Part shown: positions 8,615-17,451 of the stretch, one piece after another
Position numbering within the stretch: the stretch's first letter is position 1
Layout: every line of letters begins with the position of its first letter
Origin: Serratia proteamaculans
GTDB lineage: Bacteria; Pseudomonadota; Gammaproteobacteria; Enterobacterales; Enterobacteriaceae
DNA: 64,000 nucleotides
NCBI RefSeq assembly: GCF_013337185.1
Contig: NZ_SWDE01000008.1
Coordinates: forward strand, 145,996 to 209,995
Direction: 5' to 3'
Translations under genes and position numbers: made by a program
The notes under the pieces: model-generated
What the model was told of the DNA's origin: nothing
Database searches by the model: none
The model's input: only the letters and a program-made list of their open reading frames with translations

Positions 8615-8702
8615 TATATCTTTAGTTACCAAATAAGCGATTTCCATGCCATGTTTTTGTGTACTATGTCTAAAAACTTTCTTCTTGCAGGAGCAGAACG
8701 TG

Positions 8703-9380
8703 ATGAGCCTTGACGCAGAGAGCCAGGAACTCCCGACGGCAGAGGAAGCCGGAATGTCACTGAATGAACTGGCCTACCGGCGCTTTAAGCAGGCACTGGT
8801 GACGTTAAGCTATAAACCTGGTGAATATCTCAATACCGCGCAGGTAATGAGTGAGCTGGATATGGGCAGAACGCCGATAAATCAGGCGATCCACCGGCTG
8901 GCCAATGAGGGATTGCTACAGGTGATCCCGCGTAAAGGGGTGATGGTCTCACCGCTGTCGATGGATGACGCGCTGGAACTGATTGAAGTCCGCCTGGCCA
9001 ATGAAATGCTGTGTATGCGGCTGGCAAGCAAGCGAATTACCGAATCACAGGTTGCCGCACTGACGGCCCTCAATCAACAAATCGAAGCCGCCAGCCAGCG
9101 TCGCGATCGGGTGCAGATGATGACGCTGGATCACCAGTTCCACCAGCAGCTGGCGCAGATCGCCGGGAATAATATGCTGGCGGACATCCTGAGCGTGCTG
9201 CACGCCAGGGCGCAACGCTTTTGGGCCAGTACGCTGTCACGCGAAGGTCATATGCGAGAAGTGATCGAAGAACATCGGGCGATTATCGCTGCACTGGCCG
9301 CACAGGATGACAACGCAGCCGCCAATGCGGCAGAAGCGCACATTCTGTCTTTCCGCAGTGCGCTGCTGCATGAGGGCTGA
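8703..9380 (+). CDS. GntR family transcriptional regulator (FadR/FCD subfamily)
   Basis: A 225-residue regulator. The N-terminal winged helix (about 15-80) includes LAYRRFKQALVTLSYKPGE, MGRTPINQAIHRLANEGLLQ and PRKGVMVSPL. An all-helical FCD ligand domain (about 90-220) carries the expected metal-binding acidic/His residues, such as DHQFHQQLAQIAGN and the later EEHRAIIAAL. I chose the ATG preceded by AGGAG at 9 nt; an adjoining in-frame GTG is possible. It is divergent from the amidase operon and is very likely its regulator, with the ligand probably being the pathway substrate or product. Confidence 0.9.
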   Translation: MSLDAESQELPTAEEAGMSLNELAYRRFKQALVTLSYKPGEYLNTAQVMSELDMGRTPINQAIHRLANEGLLQVIPRKGVMVSPLSMDDALELIEVRLANEMLCMRLASKRITESQVAALTALNQQIEAASQRRDRVQMMTLDHQFHQQLAQIAGNNMLADILSVLHARAQRFWASTLSREGHMREVIEEHRAIIAALAAQDDNAAANAAEAHILSFRSALLHEG

Positions 9381-9684
9381 CATACCTATCTTGCATGCAT
9401 GGCTGACACCGAACACTTTGATATGCAAACGCTCTTTCCCGTGATCGTTTGCATCATTATACGAATAATCGACTATTCATATATTTATCAGTCTATTGCT
9501 CTCATAAACATAAATACTATGTGCAATTTGTATTATTAAAAATAAAATAATATACGCCTTTCAGATCCTCTGCCGCTATCCAATGCTTTATCAATACCAT
9601 TAAATATTTACCCGCCTTCTTGCCATCCTATTATTTTGAGCTTAAATAATGATTGGCACATTTCTTTTTCTGGGGATAAAAAGC
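9381..9684. other. AT-rich intergenic region before the DUF4214 gene
   Basis: About 300 bp that become markedly AT-rich towards the next gene. A 9-bp inverted repeat ATGCAAACG (9423-9431) / CGTTTGCAT (9446-9454) lies shortly after the regulator stop and could end its transcript or serve as an operator. No gene is supported. Confidence 0.5.
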
Positions 9685-12600
9685 ATGAATTTCATAACAT
9701 TGCAGCGTGATGTGGCGGCAATCTTCTATGGCGTTTTAGGAAAACAGGCAGACAGAGCCGCTCTCGAATACTTCGCAAAAAACCTTCAGAACGGTAAGCT
9801 CTCTATCGGTAATATGGCTGACCTTTTCATAAATTCACAGGATGGGCAAAACCGGTTGGCCGCCCTGGATGACGCTAATAAAATCCAGTATATTTATCAT
9901 AATATCCATGGTGTCAATGCCAGCGAAGAACAGCTTTCAGTATTGATAGACCAACTCCATAACGGGATGACTCTGGGCCAGATTACCGCCGAATTAACCA
10001 ACACATTACGCAGCTATCAAGGAGATAACACCGAAATTCTGTCGCAACAGACAGTGCTGGACACCACTATTCAGCAAAGCTTGTTCCCATCCTATGCAGG
10101 AAGCCCTACAGAAAATTCAGGTGCTGCTGACATACAAGCAATTTATTACGTATTACATTCGACTATGGTACCGCAAGGCATTAACTATTGGGGAAGCAAG
10201 TTGGATACTTCCCAGGCAACAATAAATTACATTGCCGATGCATTTGTTAAAAATAAAGCTTCTTTAACACTATTAAACAATCAAGATTTCGTGAAAATCA
10301 TATTTGAACAGACATTCAAAAAACCACCAAGTGAAAGTGATATAAATAAATACATTATTGGTTTAAATAATCACTCGCAATCTCGTGGCGATGTTGTCGT
10401 CAATATGATAAATGATATCAGGAATGACTCATCCAGCGAAAACTCCTCGGCAAAAGAAAGCTTCCTATTAGCAACTCATGTCTATAAACCAGGAGAATTG
10501 CCAGAAAACAAGTACCAGGAAACGGTTGCAGCACTTTTCTATGGTGTGGCTGGATATAAGGTGGATGCTACTGCTCTGGACGTTTATAGCAAACAATTAG
10601 CTGCAGGTATGAGTACGGCAGACCTATTGCATCAACTGGCAACAGCACCGGCTTTTTCCAATACTCAGAACTGGGAGCAAACCTACCAGAATTTATTGAA
10701 TAATTTCCTGTACCCCTCCGATGTAAATAATATCAGGAAACTTAGCGGCAATGATGCTTACCAAGCCACCAGTTTAATTATTGATAAACTTTTAAATGGG
10801 GGACAACCAGAGAGTGATCGTGCCTGGGGTTGGACGTATAATGCCAAAAGCTATGACACCATCTCCAACATATTGGGATACACCGACCATGCAACCCTGA
10901 CCATCAATGATTCCGGTGAGTTAATTGGTGAAATAAATCATAGCTCAGCTCACAGACTCTCCGATATCGAAATTTACGCACTGAGAAATGCTCAAATAAA
11001 AGTCGATCATGAAGCCAACATCACAATAAATTTCACCCCCAACCTTGAGACACTGAGGATTACGGGTGATAAAAAAGCCACATTAGACTTTAGTAAAAAT
11101 TCCGCAACTGATTTTGGAACAAACTCGGCGTATCCTCATATCACTACAAAAGTTATTATTGAAAATACTCTTGTTTCCTTTATTGGTTCAAGCGGCGACG
11201 ATAGAGTCATCATAGCGCCTAATGCCGATATGATAAATGCTGAGGCTCAAATTCAACTGGGGCTGGGTGATGACTGGTTACTTTGGCAAGGCAATGCTGG
11301 AATTGATCGTGCCAACGTTGTCAGTGATAAATTTAAAGCGGCTGCAGCGCATTATGACTCTGAGGACAAAAATCATAACAATGTAATTTCAGCAAATTTC
11401 CTGACTAAAAATATTTATCTGACGACCAATGAAAATGGAGGAGTAAATGGCGTTATAGAAAGTAACATCAATAACTTCTTACTTTTTCCGATGATCGACT
11501 TAGCCCACTATAAAGGGACGGGTTCCATTTACCTGGATGGGAAACTGGTAGCAACTGAAGGGAAGAACGTATTTGATTTCGGGGTCATCCGTGAGGTGGC
11601 CAGTATTCATAATGCCGATTACGCCAATGTTGATCACCTGACACAGGCTACCCCGCCTCCGAGCAGCACATGGAATTATGCAACTGGCGATGCCGGGCTG
11701 GCTCTTACAGGCTTTGCCGATAACGTTACAGTAATTAATATGCCAGTTGATGACTGGGGTACAACTTACTCGTTCCGCACGTTAAATGTGCTTGGAGATG
11801 CTACAGCCAACAGCCGAATTCATTTCGATTATATCGAAGACGACCGTTATACTCGTACAACACCGGTAATGGACATACGATTCAACGGTCAGAACATCGA
11901 TAAAATTGATGCCGGCACTCTCAGTTTCGCCATAAAGTTCCCAAATGGAAGCGATGAAGGAATTGTTGAAGCTATTACTATCGACTCATCCGGTTCGGCG
12001 GAAAACACGCTCCGGCTGACTGGCGATCAAAATGCTATAGAAGCCATTGATATTTCCGGCGACAAAAAATTAAACCTGGTTATCAAAGATGACTTCAGCA
12101 CACATTTATACATGATCAGAAATGAAATGAGTGCTCATGGTTCACTGAATTTGTTAGCAGAAAAAGGTGGAACAGGCGGTGGGGAATTATTCAAACTATT
12201 GCCTTTCGGCCAATATTCGGCAATTCGTAGTGAGTTATCAGGATATCAATTAAAAATTACAGACTCGCTTGAAAGTGACACGATTAACGTTGTGGGGAAC
12301 ACAACCATCACTCGAGATATCATAAAACAGATCGGCAGCGACACCATCATTTTTAAAAACAGCACCATTAACAGCATGGTGACATTAAATGCTAACGATC
12401 CAGGTGGCAGTGCCCTCCCAACTATCAGGGTCGGTGATAAAATCATCGTCGGCGATAGTAGTAATCCGTGGATATTCTCATCTCAGGGGGATCATGTCAT
12501 GGCCCTTTACGGTGAATACTCGGAACAAGATGAAGCTGCAGAGTTATTTGCCTCATTAAATCTAGGCTCCACTGCCAACGCGTTTGATTTGTTTAGTCAA

Positions 12601-12849
12601 TCATTGTCTGCTGCAACGCAAGGCGCCAGCCAGGATCACCTTAGTGACGTTGGCATACTGAAGCTCGGCCAAAGCAGTTTTATCATTATCGACAACAACG
12701 CTAATCACTCTTTCGATCATGACGACATCGTTTTCTCTCTGGGAAATATTGCCGTCAACGACGCCCTTAAACTTGCGCACTATACTCCTCCCAAAATTGA
12801 AATCAGTGGGGCGACCGAAACCATGCAAGAGCCGGCATTTATTGGTTAA
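9685..12849 (+). CDS. Large DUF4214 protein, probable exported surface protein
   Basis: A 1054-residue protein. The first 390 residues hold several helical DUF4214-type units, with repeating patterns such as IFYGVLGKQADRAALEYFAK, IYYVLHSTMVPQGINYW and LFYGVAGYKVDATALDVY. The remainder is Gly/Asn/Asp-rich, beta-type sequence with SGDDRVIIAP, LGLGDDWLLWQG and near the end DNNANHSFDHDDIVFS, which resembles calcium loops. There is no Sec signal peptide or membrane helix. DUF4214 occurs at the N-terminus of type I-secreted proteins and RsaA-like S-layer proteins; Serratia SlaA, exported by the Lip system, is a plausible relative, but I cannot verify that. No secretion genes are adjacent. I chose the ATG after GGGGAT. 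Base composition is clearly more AT-rich than the neighbours, suggesting transfer. Confidence 0.72.
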   Translation: MNFITLQRDVAAIFYGVLGKQADRAALEYFAKNLQNGKLSIGNMADLFINSQDGQNRLAALDDANKIQYIYHNIHGVNASEEQLSVLIDQLHNGMTLGQITAELTNTLRSYQGDNTEILSQQTVLDTTIQQSLFPSYAGSPTENSGAADIQAIYYVLHSTMVPQGINYWGSKLDTSQATINYIADAFVKNKASLTLLNNQDFVKIIFEQTFKKPPSESDINKYIIGLNNHSQSRGDVVVNMINDIRNDSSSENSSAKESFLLATHVYKPGELPENKYQETVAALFYGVAGYKVDATALDVYSKQLAAGMSTADLLHQLATAPAFSNTQNWEQTYQNLLNNFLYPSDVNNIRKLSGNDAYQATSLIIDKLLNGGQPESDRAWGWTYNAKSYDTISNILGYTDHATLTINDSGELIGEINHSSAHRLSDIEIYALRNAQIKVDHEANITINFTPNLETLRITGDKKATLDFSKNSATDFGTNSAYPHITTKVIIENTLVSFIGSSGDDRVIIAPNADMINAEAQIQLGLGDDWLLWQGNAGIDRANVVSDKFKAAAAHYDSEDKNHNNVISANFLTKNIYLTTNENGGVNGVIESNINNFLLFPMIDLAHYKGTGSIYLDGKLVATEGKNVFDFGVIREVASIHNADYANVDHLTQATPPPSSTWNYATGDAGLALTGFADNVTVINMPVDDWGTTYSFRTLNVLGDATANSRIHFDYIEDDRYTRTTPVMDIRFNGQNIDKIDAGTLSFAIKFPNGSDEGIVEAITIDSSGSAENTLRLTGDQNAIEAIDISGDKKLNLVIKDDFSTHLYMIRNEMSAHGSLNLLAEKGGTGGGELFKLLPFGQYSAIRSELSGYQLKITDSLESDTINVVGNTTITRDIIKQIGSDTIIFKNSTINSMVTLNANDPGGSALPTIRVGDKIIVGDSSNPWIFSSQGDHVMALYGEYSEQDEAAELFASLNLGSTANAFDLFSQSLSAATQGASQDHLSDVGILKLGQSSFIIIDNNANHSFDHDDIVFSLGNIAVNDALKLAHYTPPKIEISGATETMQEPAFIG

Positions 12850-12860
12850 GTCCTGCAAAT

Positions 12861-12890
12861 AGGGAAAGTACGTCCCACAGTACTTTCCCT
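12861..12890. terminator. Bidirectional hairpin terminator candidate
   Basis: AGGGAAAGTAC / GTACTTTCCCT, an 11-bp perfect stem with an 8-nt loop, lies between the convergent DUF4214 gene and ygfF. It lacks a clear T-run but is the only strong structure in the 51-bp gap. Confidence 0.65.
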
Positions 12891-12900
12891 GCATGCGCTG

Positions 12901-13647
12901 TCAACGGCCGCCAGCGGCCTCGATAAAGCTGCCGGTGACGTAAGAAGCGGCATCGGACAGCAGCCAGGCGATGGCTTCTGCCACCTCTTCCGGGGTGCCG
13001 CCGCGCTGCATCGGCAGGTTGCCTTTCACCCGGTCAACGCGCCCCGGCTCACCGCCACTGGCATGCATCTCGGTGTAAATGCACCCCGGCCGCACCGAGT
13101 TAACGCGAATACCTTGTGCCGCCACCTCCAGCGCCAGTCCGGTGGTCAGGGTGTCGACGGCCCCCTTTGATGCGGCATAGTCGATATACTCCCACGGAGC
13201 CCCTAAACGAGCGGCGGCGGAAGAAACGTTGACGATGGCCCCGCCCTGTCCACCATGACGATGCGCCATACGCATCACCGCCTCACGACTACAGAGAAAA
13301 TAGCCGGTGACGTTGGTGGTCAAGACCTTGTTGATACGCTCGGCGGTCAGTTGCTCAATGCTCGACTGCTGAAACAGAATACCGGCATTGTTGACCAGTG
13401 CGTCAATCGGGCCAAGGGTAGCATCCAGTTGGCTAAACATTGCCACCACCTGGTTTTCATCGCCAATATCGGCCCGCAGCGCCAGCGCCCGACCGCCCAG
13501 TGATGCTATCTCCGCGACCACCTGTTGCGCTGCAACTTCATCCTTCAGATAGTTAACGCCCACTGCATAACCCTGACGGGCCAGCAGCAGAGCCGTAGCG
13601 CGGCCAATACCCCGGCTGGCGCCGGTGACCAATGCAACTTTAGTCAT
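12901..13647 (-). CDS. ygfF: SDR-family oxidoreductase YgfF
   Basis: A 248-residue short-chain dehydrogenase. The cofactor motif TGASRGIG is near residue 8, NNAG follows at about 87, the catalytic Ser is in NVSSAAARLG and the YxxxK pair is in YIDYAASKGAVDTL. The tail HASGGEPGRVDRVKGNLPMQRGG and ASYVTGSFIEAAGG track E. coli YgfF closely. The substrate is unknown; the basic residue pattern after the second strand may favour NADP. In E. coli ygfF sits just before gcvP; here about 7 kb of accessory genes separate them. Confidence 0.9.
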   Translation of the reverse strand: MTKVALVTGASRGIGRATALLLARQGYAVGVNYLKDEVAAQQVVAEIASLGGRALALRADIGDENQVVAMFSQLDATLGPIDALVNNAGILFQQSSIEQLTAERINKVLTTNVTGYFLCSREAVMRMAHRHGGQGGAIVNVSSAAARLGAPWEYIDYAASKGAVDTLTTGLALEVAAQGIRVNSVRPGCIYTEMHASGGEPGRVDRVKGNLPMQRGGTPEEVAEAIAWLLSDAASYVTGSFIEAAGGR

Positions 13648-13779
13648 GCTGTTCCTTTCTCTGGTTGGGAAGTCAAAAGCGATAGCTGACGCTCAGCCAC
13701 CTTATCCAACAGAGTATAGATATTCATGCTGCAGAATATCCAAAGGTATTTTCCACTTGTTTCCCTATTAAAATAAACC

Positions 13780-13998
13780 TTATAACTGCACCCAACGACG
13801 CAGTTGTTTTTTAATTCGTGGTTTTAAGCTTTTATAAAAAGTCAGGGATGCCGCATGCTGAATATGCGGCAAGGGCGAGGAAATTCGGGTGGGATGATTC
13901 CCCCCTTGCGCGCCAACGTGGGCAGGCATAGTGACCAACGCCAACAATAAAATTGCGCCTGTACAGGTAACCACCATTGAAAAGTTGTCGACACGCAT
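13780..13998 (-). CDS. Small secreted cationic peptide precursor (unrecognised)
   Basis: A 72-residue open frame with a very strong ribosome site (AGGGGAGGG) before its ATG. Residues 1-30 look like a signal peptide: MRVDNFSMVVTC, a hydrophobic TGAILLLALVTM and PAHVGA, cleavable after Ala30. The mature part of about 42 residues has no Asp or Glu and eight Arg/Lys, ending FYKSLKPRIKKQLRRWVQL. That tail could form a cationic amphipathic helix like an antimicrobial or membrane-active peptide. It is divergent from a two-component system and shares its upstream region with four TTAA hexamers in tandem. I recognise no family; the function is not known. Confidence 0.62.
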   Translation of the reverse strand: MRVDNFSMVVTCTGAILLLALVTMPAHVGAQGGNHPTRISSPLPHIQHAASLTFYKSLKPRIKKQLRRWVQL

Positions 13999-14057
13999 GT
14001 TTCCCTCCCCTGATGATTTATGCAGGAGTCAGCGTACGCGAAATATATCGACGTTCC

Positions 14058-14096
14058 CTTAACGCCAAATTAATCCCAGATTAAGGTTTGCTTAAG
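14058..14096. promoter_or_regulatory. Four tandem TTAA hexamers at 11-bp period (PmrA/QseB-type box)
   Basis: Hexamers CTTAAC, ATTAAT, ATTAAG and CTTAAG start at 14058, 14069, 14080 and 14091, each separated by 5 nt. Direct YTTAA-type hexamers with N5 spacing are the known binding form of PmrA- and QseB-like OmpR-family regulators. The array lies about 60 bp from the small peptide start and about 90 bp from the response regulator start, so it could serve both. Confidence 0.72.
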
Positions 14097-14186
14097 AACG
14101 ATGGTGCTAAAAGGATGACGCCGTTGTCTTCCCATGATGGTTGTAGTTATATAGCCGCCAGCGCCGTGACATAAACCGGATACCCC

Positions 14187-14855
14187 GTGAACATATTGTT
14201 AGTGGAAGACGATCTGCAATTGGGCAAGGCCCTGTGCCGTGCATTAGAGCTGGCGGGCTTTGAGCTATGCTGGGTGCGGCTGGTGCATGATGCGCAAACC
14301 AGGCTCTCACAGGGCAGTTTCGATTTAATGCTGTTGGACCTGACCCTGCCTGACGGGGATGGATTAAAAAAACTGGTCGAGTGGCGAGCAGCCGGACAAA
14401 ATATCCCGATCATTATTCTGACCGCCCGCGACCGTATCGAAAGCCTGGTCAATAGCCTGGACTCCGGCGCGGACGACTTTCTGGCCAAACCTTTCGCCTT
14501 GCCCGAGTTGATATCACGCGTGAAGGCGGTTAACCGCCGCATGGCCGGGTTTGCCTCCCAAACCTGGAGCCTGGGCAATCTGTATCTGGACCCCATCAAT
14601 CACCAGGTGACGCTGGATGACGAACTGCTGCTGTTATCGAAAAAGGAGTACCGGCTGCTGCATGAACTGATGCGCTGCGCCGGCACCGTGGTGCGTAAAA
14701 CCGCACTGGAGCAGAGCCTGTTCGGCCATGGCGACAGCGTTGAAAGTAATTCTCTGGAGGTGCATATGCATAACTTGCGGCGCAAGATTGGCAAGGAAAA
14801 AATTATCACCGTGCGTGGCATCGGCTATTTATTAAAAAAAGAGATTCTGGGATGA
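14187..14855 (+). CDS. OmpR-family response regulator (PmrA/QseB-like)
   Basis: A 222-residue regulator. The receiver domain has E7/D8/D9, phosphoacceptor D51 in LMLLDLTLPDGDG, the Thr in IIILTARDR and the Lys in DDFLAKPF. The winged-helix domain (about 125-220) contains LSKKEYRLLHELM, SNSLEVHMHNLRRKIG and VRGIGYLL. It starts at GTG with a weak ribosome site, which may keep expression low. The histidine kinase overlaps its stop by 4 nt. The nearest well-known relatives are PmrA and QseB, but the usual neighbours (eptA or ygiW) are absent, so I do not assign either name. It probably binds the tandem TTAA array upstream. Confidence 0.9.
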   Translation: MNILLVEDDLQLGKALCRALELAGFELCWVRLVHDAQTRLSQGSFDLMLLDLTLPDGDGLKKLVEWRAAGQNIPIIILTARDRIESLVNSLDSGADDFLAKPFALPELISRVKAVNRRMAGFASQTWSLGNLYLDPINHQVTLDDELLLLSKKEYRLLHELMRCAGTVVRKTALEQSLFGHGDSVESNSLEVHMHNLRRKIGKEKIITVRGIGYLLKKEILG

Positions 14856-16258
14856 TAAGTTTTAAATCCTTTTTTATGCGCACCATTATTTTTCAGGTCT
14901 TAGCCATATTACTGCTCTGGGCCGCATTAGTAGGTTGGGTAAAATATTCATATTACCCCGACGCGGAAAAGTATTTAGATAATCAGCAACGCATTGTCGC
15001 ACGCGGCATCGCCAATATTCTCGATAAGACCGATGTGACCAACCGCAGTTATCTTGAGGTGATTAAAGATATCGAAGTCATGTATATCGACTCGATCAAA
15101 AACGGCATGCAGGACGAAATAGACTACCGTCCGCTATTTGTGGTTTACGATAGCAACAACCAGATGCTTTACGCCTCACCGTCACAGGAAAAACCGCTGC
15201 TCCTGCCCCCATCAGTGCTGTCAGGCACCATCAGCTACGCCAATGTGAAATGGCATATTGCCGGCAGTTGGAGCGATAAACAGCAATTTAGGGTGATCGT
15301 CGGCGAATCCTTTGACAACCGCACCACTATTTTCGGCAACCCGGCAGAAAGCACCGCGATCCCGCTGTTGGTCACTCTGGCAGCCATCATTGTCACTTTG
15401 CTGTTCACCGCCTATTTCAGCCTGCGGCCACTGCGGCAAATTGCCAGAATGATCTCTGATCGCAAGCCCGGTACGCTGTCTCCAATCAATGCGGCCGAAC
15501 AATATCAAGAAATCCGGCCAATCGTTTTGGAAATCAATAAGCTGATGGCGCGCATCGATGCTGCCAATCAACGTGAAAAGCGCTTTATGGCCGATGCGGC
15601 GCATGAGCTGCGCACCCCGATCGCCGCCGTGCTGGCACAGTTGCACCTGTTGACCCAGGTGGCGGATAAAACCGAACGGCAGGAAATCATTGAAGACATG
15701 CAGCAGGGGTTGGATCGCGCCGCATCGCTTTCGCGCCAGCTGATTGACCTGGCCAAACTGGAGTCGGAAGACTTCCCGCTGAAGATTGAAACAGTGAATA
15801 TCCACGCGGAAATCAGTAAATGCATTGCCCAGCATGTACCCTATGCGCTGGAGAAGAACGTCGAACTCTCGCTGGATGGCAGTGAAAATGTGATGATTGA
15901 TACCGATCGTCACTCACTGATTACCATTTTTACCAACCTGTTGGAAAACGCCATCAAGTACGCACCTGAGGGTGGCCGAATCGAAGCCAACATCCGTTCG
16001 CTATCGCCACTGGGTTGCTATATTACTCTGCGAGACAATGGCCCCGGTATTAACCCTGAATACCATAAACGGTTATTCGAACGTTTTTATCGCGTGCCCG
16101 GTACTCTGCAAATCGGTAGCGGTCTGGGGCTGGCGATTGCCAAAAATCTGGCGGATAAAATCGGTGCGCAACTGCGGGTAGCCGAAGGGCTTGATGAACG
16201 CGGTATCGGGTTCGTTATTGATCTGCCGGAGAATTACCTGGCGTCATCGGAGAGTTAA
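14852..16258 (+). CDS. Sensor histidine kinase partner of the PmrA/QseB-like regulator
   Basis: A 468-residue inner-membrane kinase. Transmembrane helix 1 is at about residues 10-30, a periplasmic sensor region runs to about 168, and helix 2 spans about 170-190. It is followed by a HAMP-like linker, HisKA with H251 in ADAAHELRTPIAAV, and an HATPase domain with N-box LLENAIKYAPEGG, G1 DNGPGI and G2 GSGLGLAIAKNLA. The overall plan is QseC/PmrB-like. The periplasmic part has scattered Asp/Glu (DIEVMYIDSIKNG, QDEIDY) that might sense cations or cationic peptides, but that is inference. It overlaps the regulator gene by 4 nt. Confidence 0.9.
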   Translation: MISFKSFFMRTIIFQVLAILLLWAALVGWVKYSYYPDAEKYLDNQQRIVARGIANILDKTDVTNRSYLEVIKDIEVMYIDSIKNGMQDEIDYRPLFVVYDSNNQMLYASPSQEKPLLLPPSVLSGTISYANVKWHIAGSWSDKQQFRVIVGESFDNRTTIFGNPAESTAIPLLVTLAAIIVTLLFTAYFSLRPLRQIARMISDRKPGTLSPINAAEQYQEIRPIVLEINKLMARIDAANQREKRFMADAAHELRTPIAAVLAQLHLLTQVADKTERQEIIEDMQQGLDRAASLSRQLIDLAKLESEDFPLKIETVNIHAEISKCIAQHVPYALEKNVELSLDGSENVMIDTDRHSLITIFTNLLENAIKYAPEGGRIEANIRSLSPLGCYITLRDNGPGINPEYHKRLFERFYRVPGTLQIGSGLGLAIAKNLADKIGAQLRVAEGLDERGIGFVIDLPENYLASSES

Positions 16259-16310
16259 ACCAACATCGCCCGTGTTAGCACCGCGCTATCATATTGATTT
16301 AATAATCATA

Positions 16311-16342
16311 GTTAATGGGCAAAATCCTATTTGCCCATTAAC
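16311..16342. terminator. Bidirectional hairpin terminator
   Basis: GTTAATGGGCAA / TTGCCCATTAAC, a 12-bp perfect stem with an 8-nt loop, in the gap between the convergent kinase and MDR genes. Confidence 0.75.
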
Positions 16343-16351
16343 AGAAAATAG

Positions 16352-17320
16352 CTATCCGGCAATGCGGATCACCGAGCGCACGTCGCTTTTCTTGTTCAGA
16401 TCCCACACTTCGGCAATCTCGGACAAGTTGTGTTCCTGTGTTTCGACCGAAATCTGCCCGGTAGCCGCCAACGCCAGGATCTCACTGGCATATCTCTGCA
16501 TCTCAGCCACCGGCGGGAAGTTGCCGGTACCGCTGCCCATAATCTGCAGTTGGTTGCTGCGCAGAACTGCCGCCGGCAAGCGAATGTCTGGCCCGGCCAT
16601 TGAACCTACATTGACCAGGCGAATGCCGCGTCCCCCGGCATAGGAAGACAGGTCGTGGTTGCTCAGCGTAGCCAGCAGCGCTTCGGTCGCCGTACCCCAG
16701 ATGTAATCGACAATCACCTGATAGCCTTTTGGCCCTGCGGCAGCAGCAAAAGCCTGCACCAATGCATCCCCTTCCAGACTGAGGTCCACCGTAGCATCGA
16801 CATCCAACGCATCCAGCACGTTCTGACGACGGCCCGCAGCGACAATCCGCCCTGCGCCAGCCTGACGAGCCGCCGCCACCGCCAGCTTGCCAGAGGTGCC
16901 GGTCGCGCCAATAATCAGCACCGTTTCGCCCGCCTGAAGCTCGGCACGCCAGTGCAGCGGCAGCCAGGCGGCGAATGCCGGGTTAATCAATGCGGCAGCG
17001 GTAGCGTCATCCACCCCCTTCGGCACCGGCACAGTCCAGGAAGCGACGGTGCGCTCCGCCAGAGCACCGTGCGGCTGCCGGAAAGAGGCGAAATAAACCC
17101 GCTGACCATCCGGCGCATAGCCAACGCCATCGGTACCGGGCACGATGGGTAAAACTTTCGGGCTGGAGTAATGGGTTCCCGCTACCATGGCACGATCCAA
17201 CTGTTTGATACCGGCGACAATCACCTCTATCAGGGTTTCCCCCTCTTTTGCTTGCGGCTCATCCGCATGGCCAAATACCGGTGCCTGACCTAACGCGTTC
17301 ACTATTGCAGCTCTCATCAT
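16352..17320 (-). CDS. MDR-superfamily zinc-type/quinone oxidoreductase
   Basis: A 322-residue medium-chain dehydrogenase/reductase. A GroES-like N-terminal half contains VIVAGIKQLDRAMVAGTHY and PGTDGVGYAPDG. The Rossmann half has ETVLIIGATGTSGKLAVAAA as its nucleotide-binding motif and AAGRRQNVLDAL after the second strand, where Arg residues suggest NADPH. The Cys/His ligands of catalytic zinc are not evident, so the quinone oxidoreductase branch is more likely than true alcohol dehydrogenase. The substrate is unknown. It follows the autotransporter gene on the same strand, but a strong terminator separates them. Confidence 0.82.
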   Translation of the reverse strand: MMRAAIVNALGQAPVFGHADEPQAKEGETLIEVIVAGIKQLDRAMVAGTHYSSPKVLPIVPGTDGVGYAPDGQRVYFASFRQPHGALAERTVASWTVPVPKGVDDATAAALINPAFAAWLPLHWRAELQAGETVLIIGATGTSGKLAVAAARQAGAGRIVAAGRRQNVLDALDVDATVDLSLEGDALVQAFAAAAGPKGYQVIVDYIWGTATEALLATLSNHDLSSYAGGRGIRLVNVGSMAGPDIRLPAAVLRSNQLQIMGSGTGNFPPVAEMQRYASEILALAATGQISVETQEHNLSEIAEVWDLNKKSDVRSVIRIAG

Positions 17321-17356
17321 TGCTCCTTATTCCGTGTGGGTTGCTATGCAGCGACA

Positions 17357-17391
17357 ATAAAAAAGGGACACAGCATCATGCAGTGTCCCTT
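17357..17391 (-). terminator. Intrinsic terminator after the autotransporter gene
   Basis: On the minus strand AAGGGACAC / GTGTCCCTT (9-bp stem, 11-nt loop) is followed by a run of T residues. It lies about 60 bp past the autotransporter stop and before the MDR gene start. Confidence 0.8.
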
Positions 17392-17451
17392 GATAACACG
17401 CTTTGCCGAATGTGTTATGGGGTTTTACTCAGCGGCAACCTGCTGAAGAAA

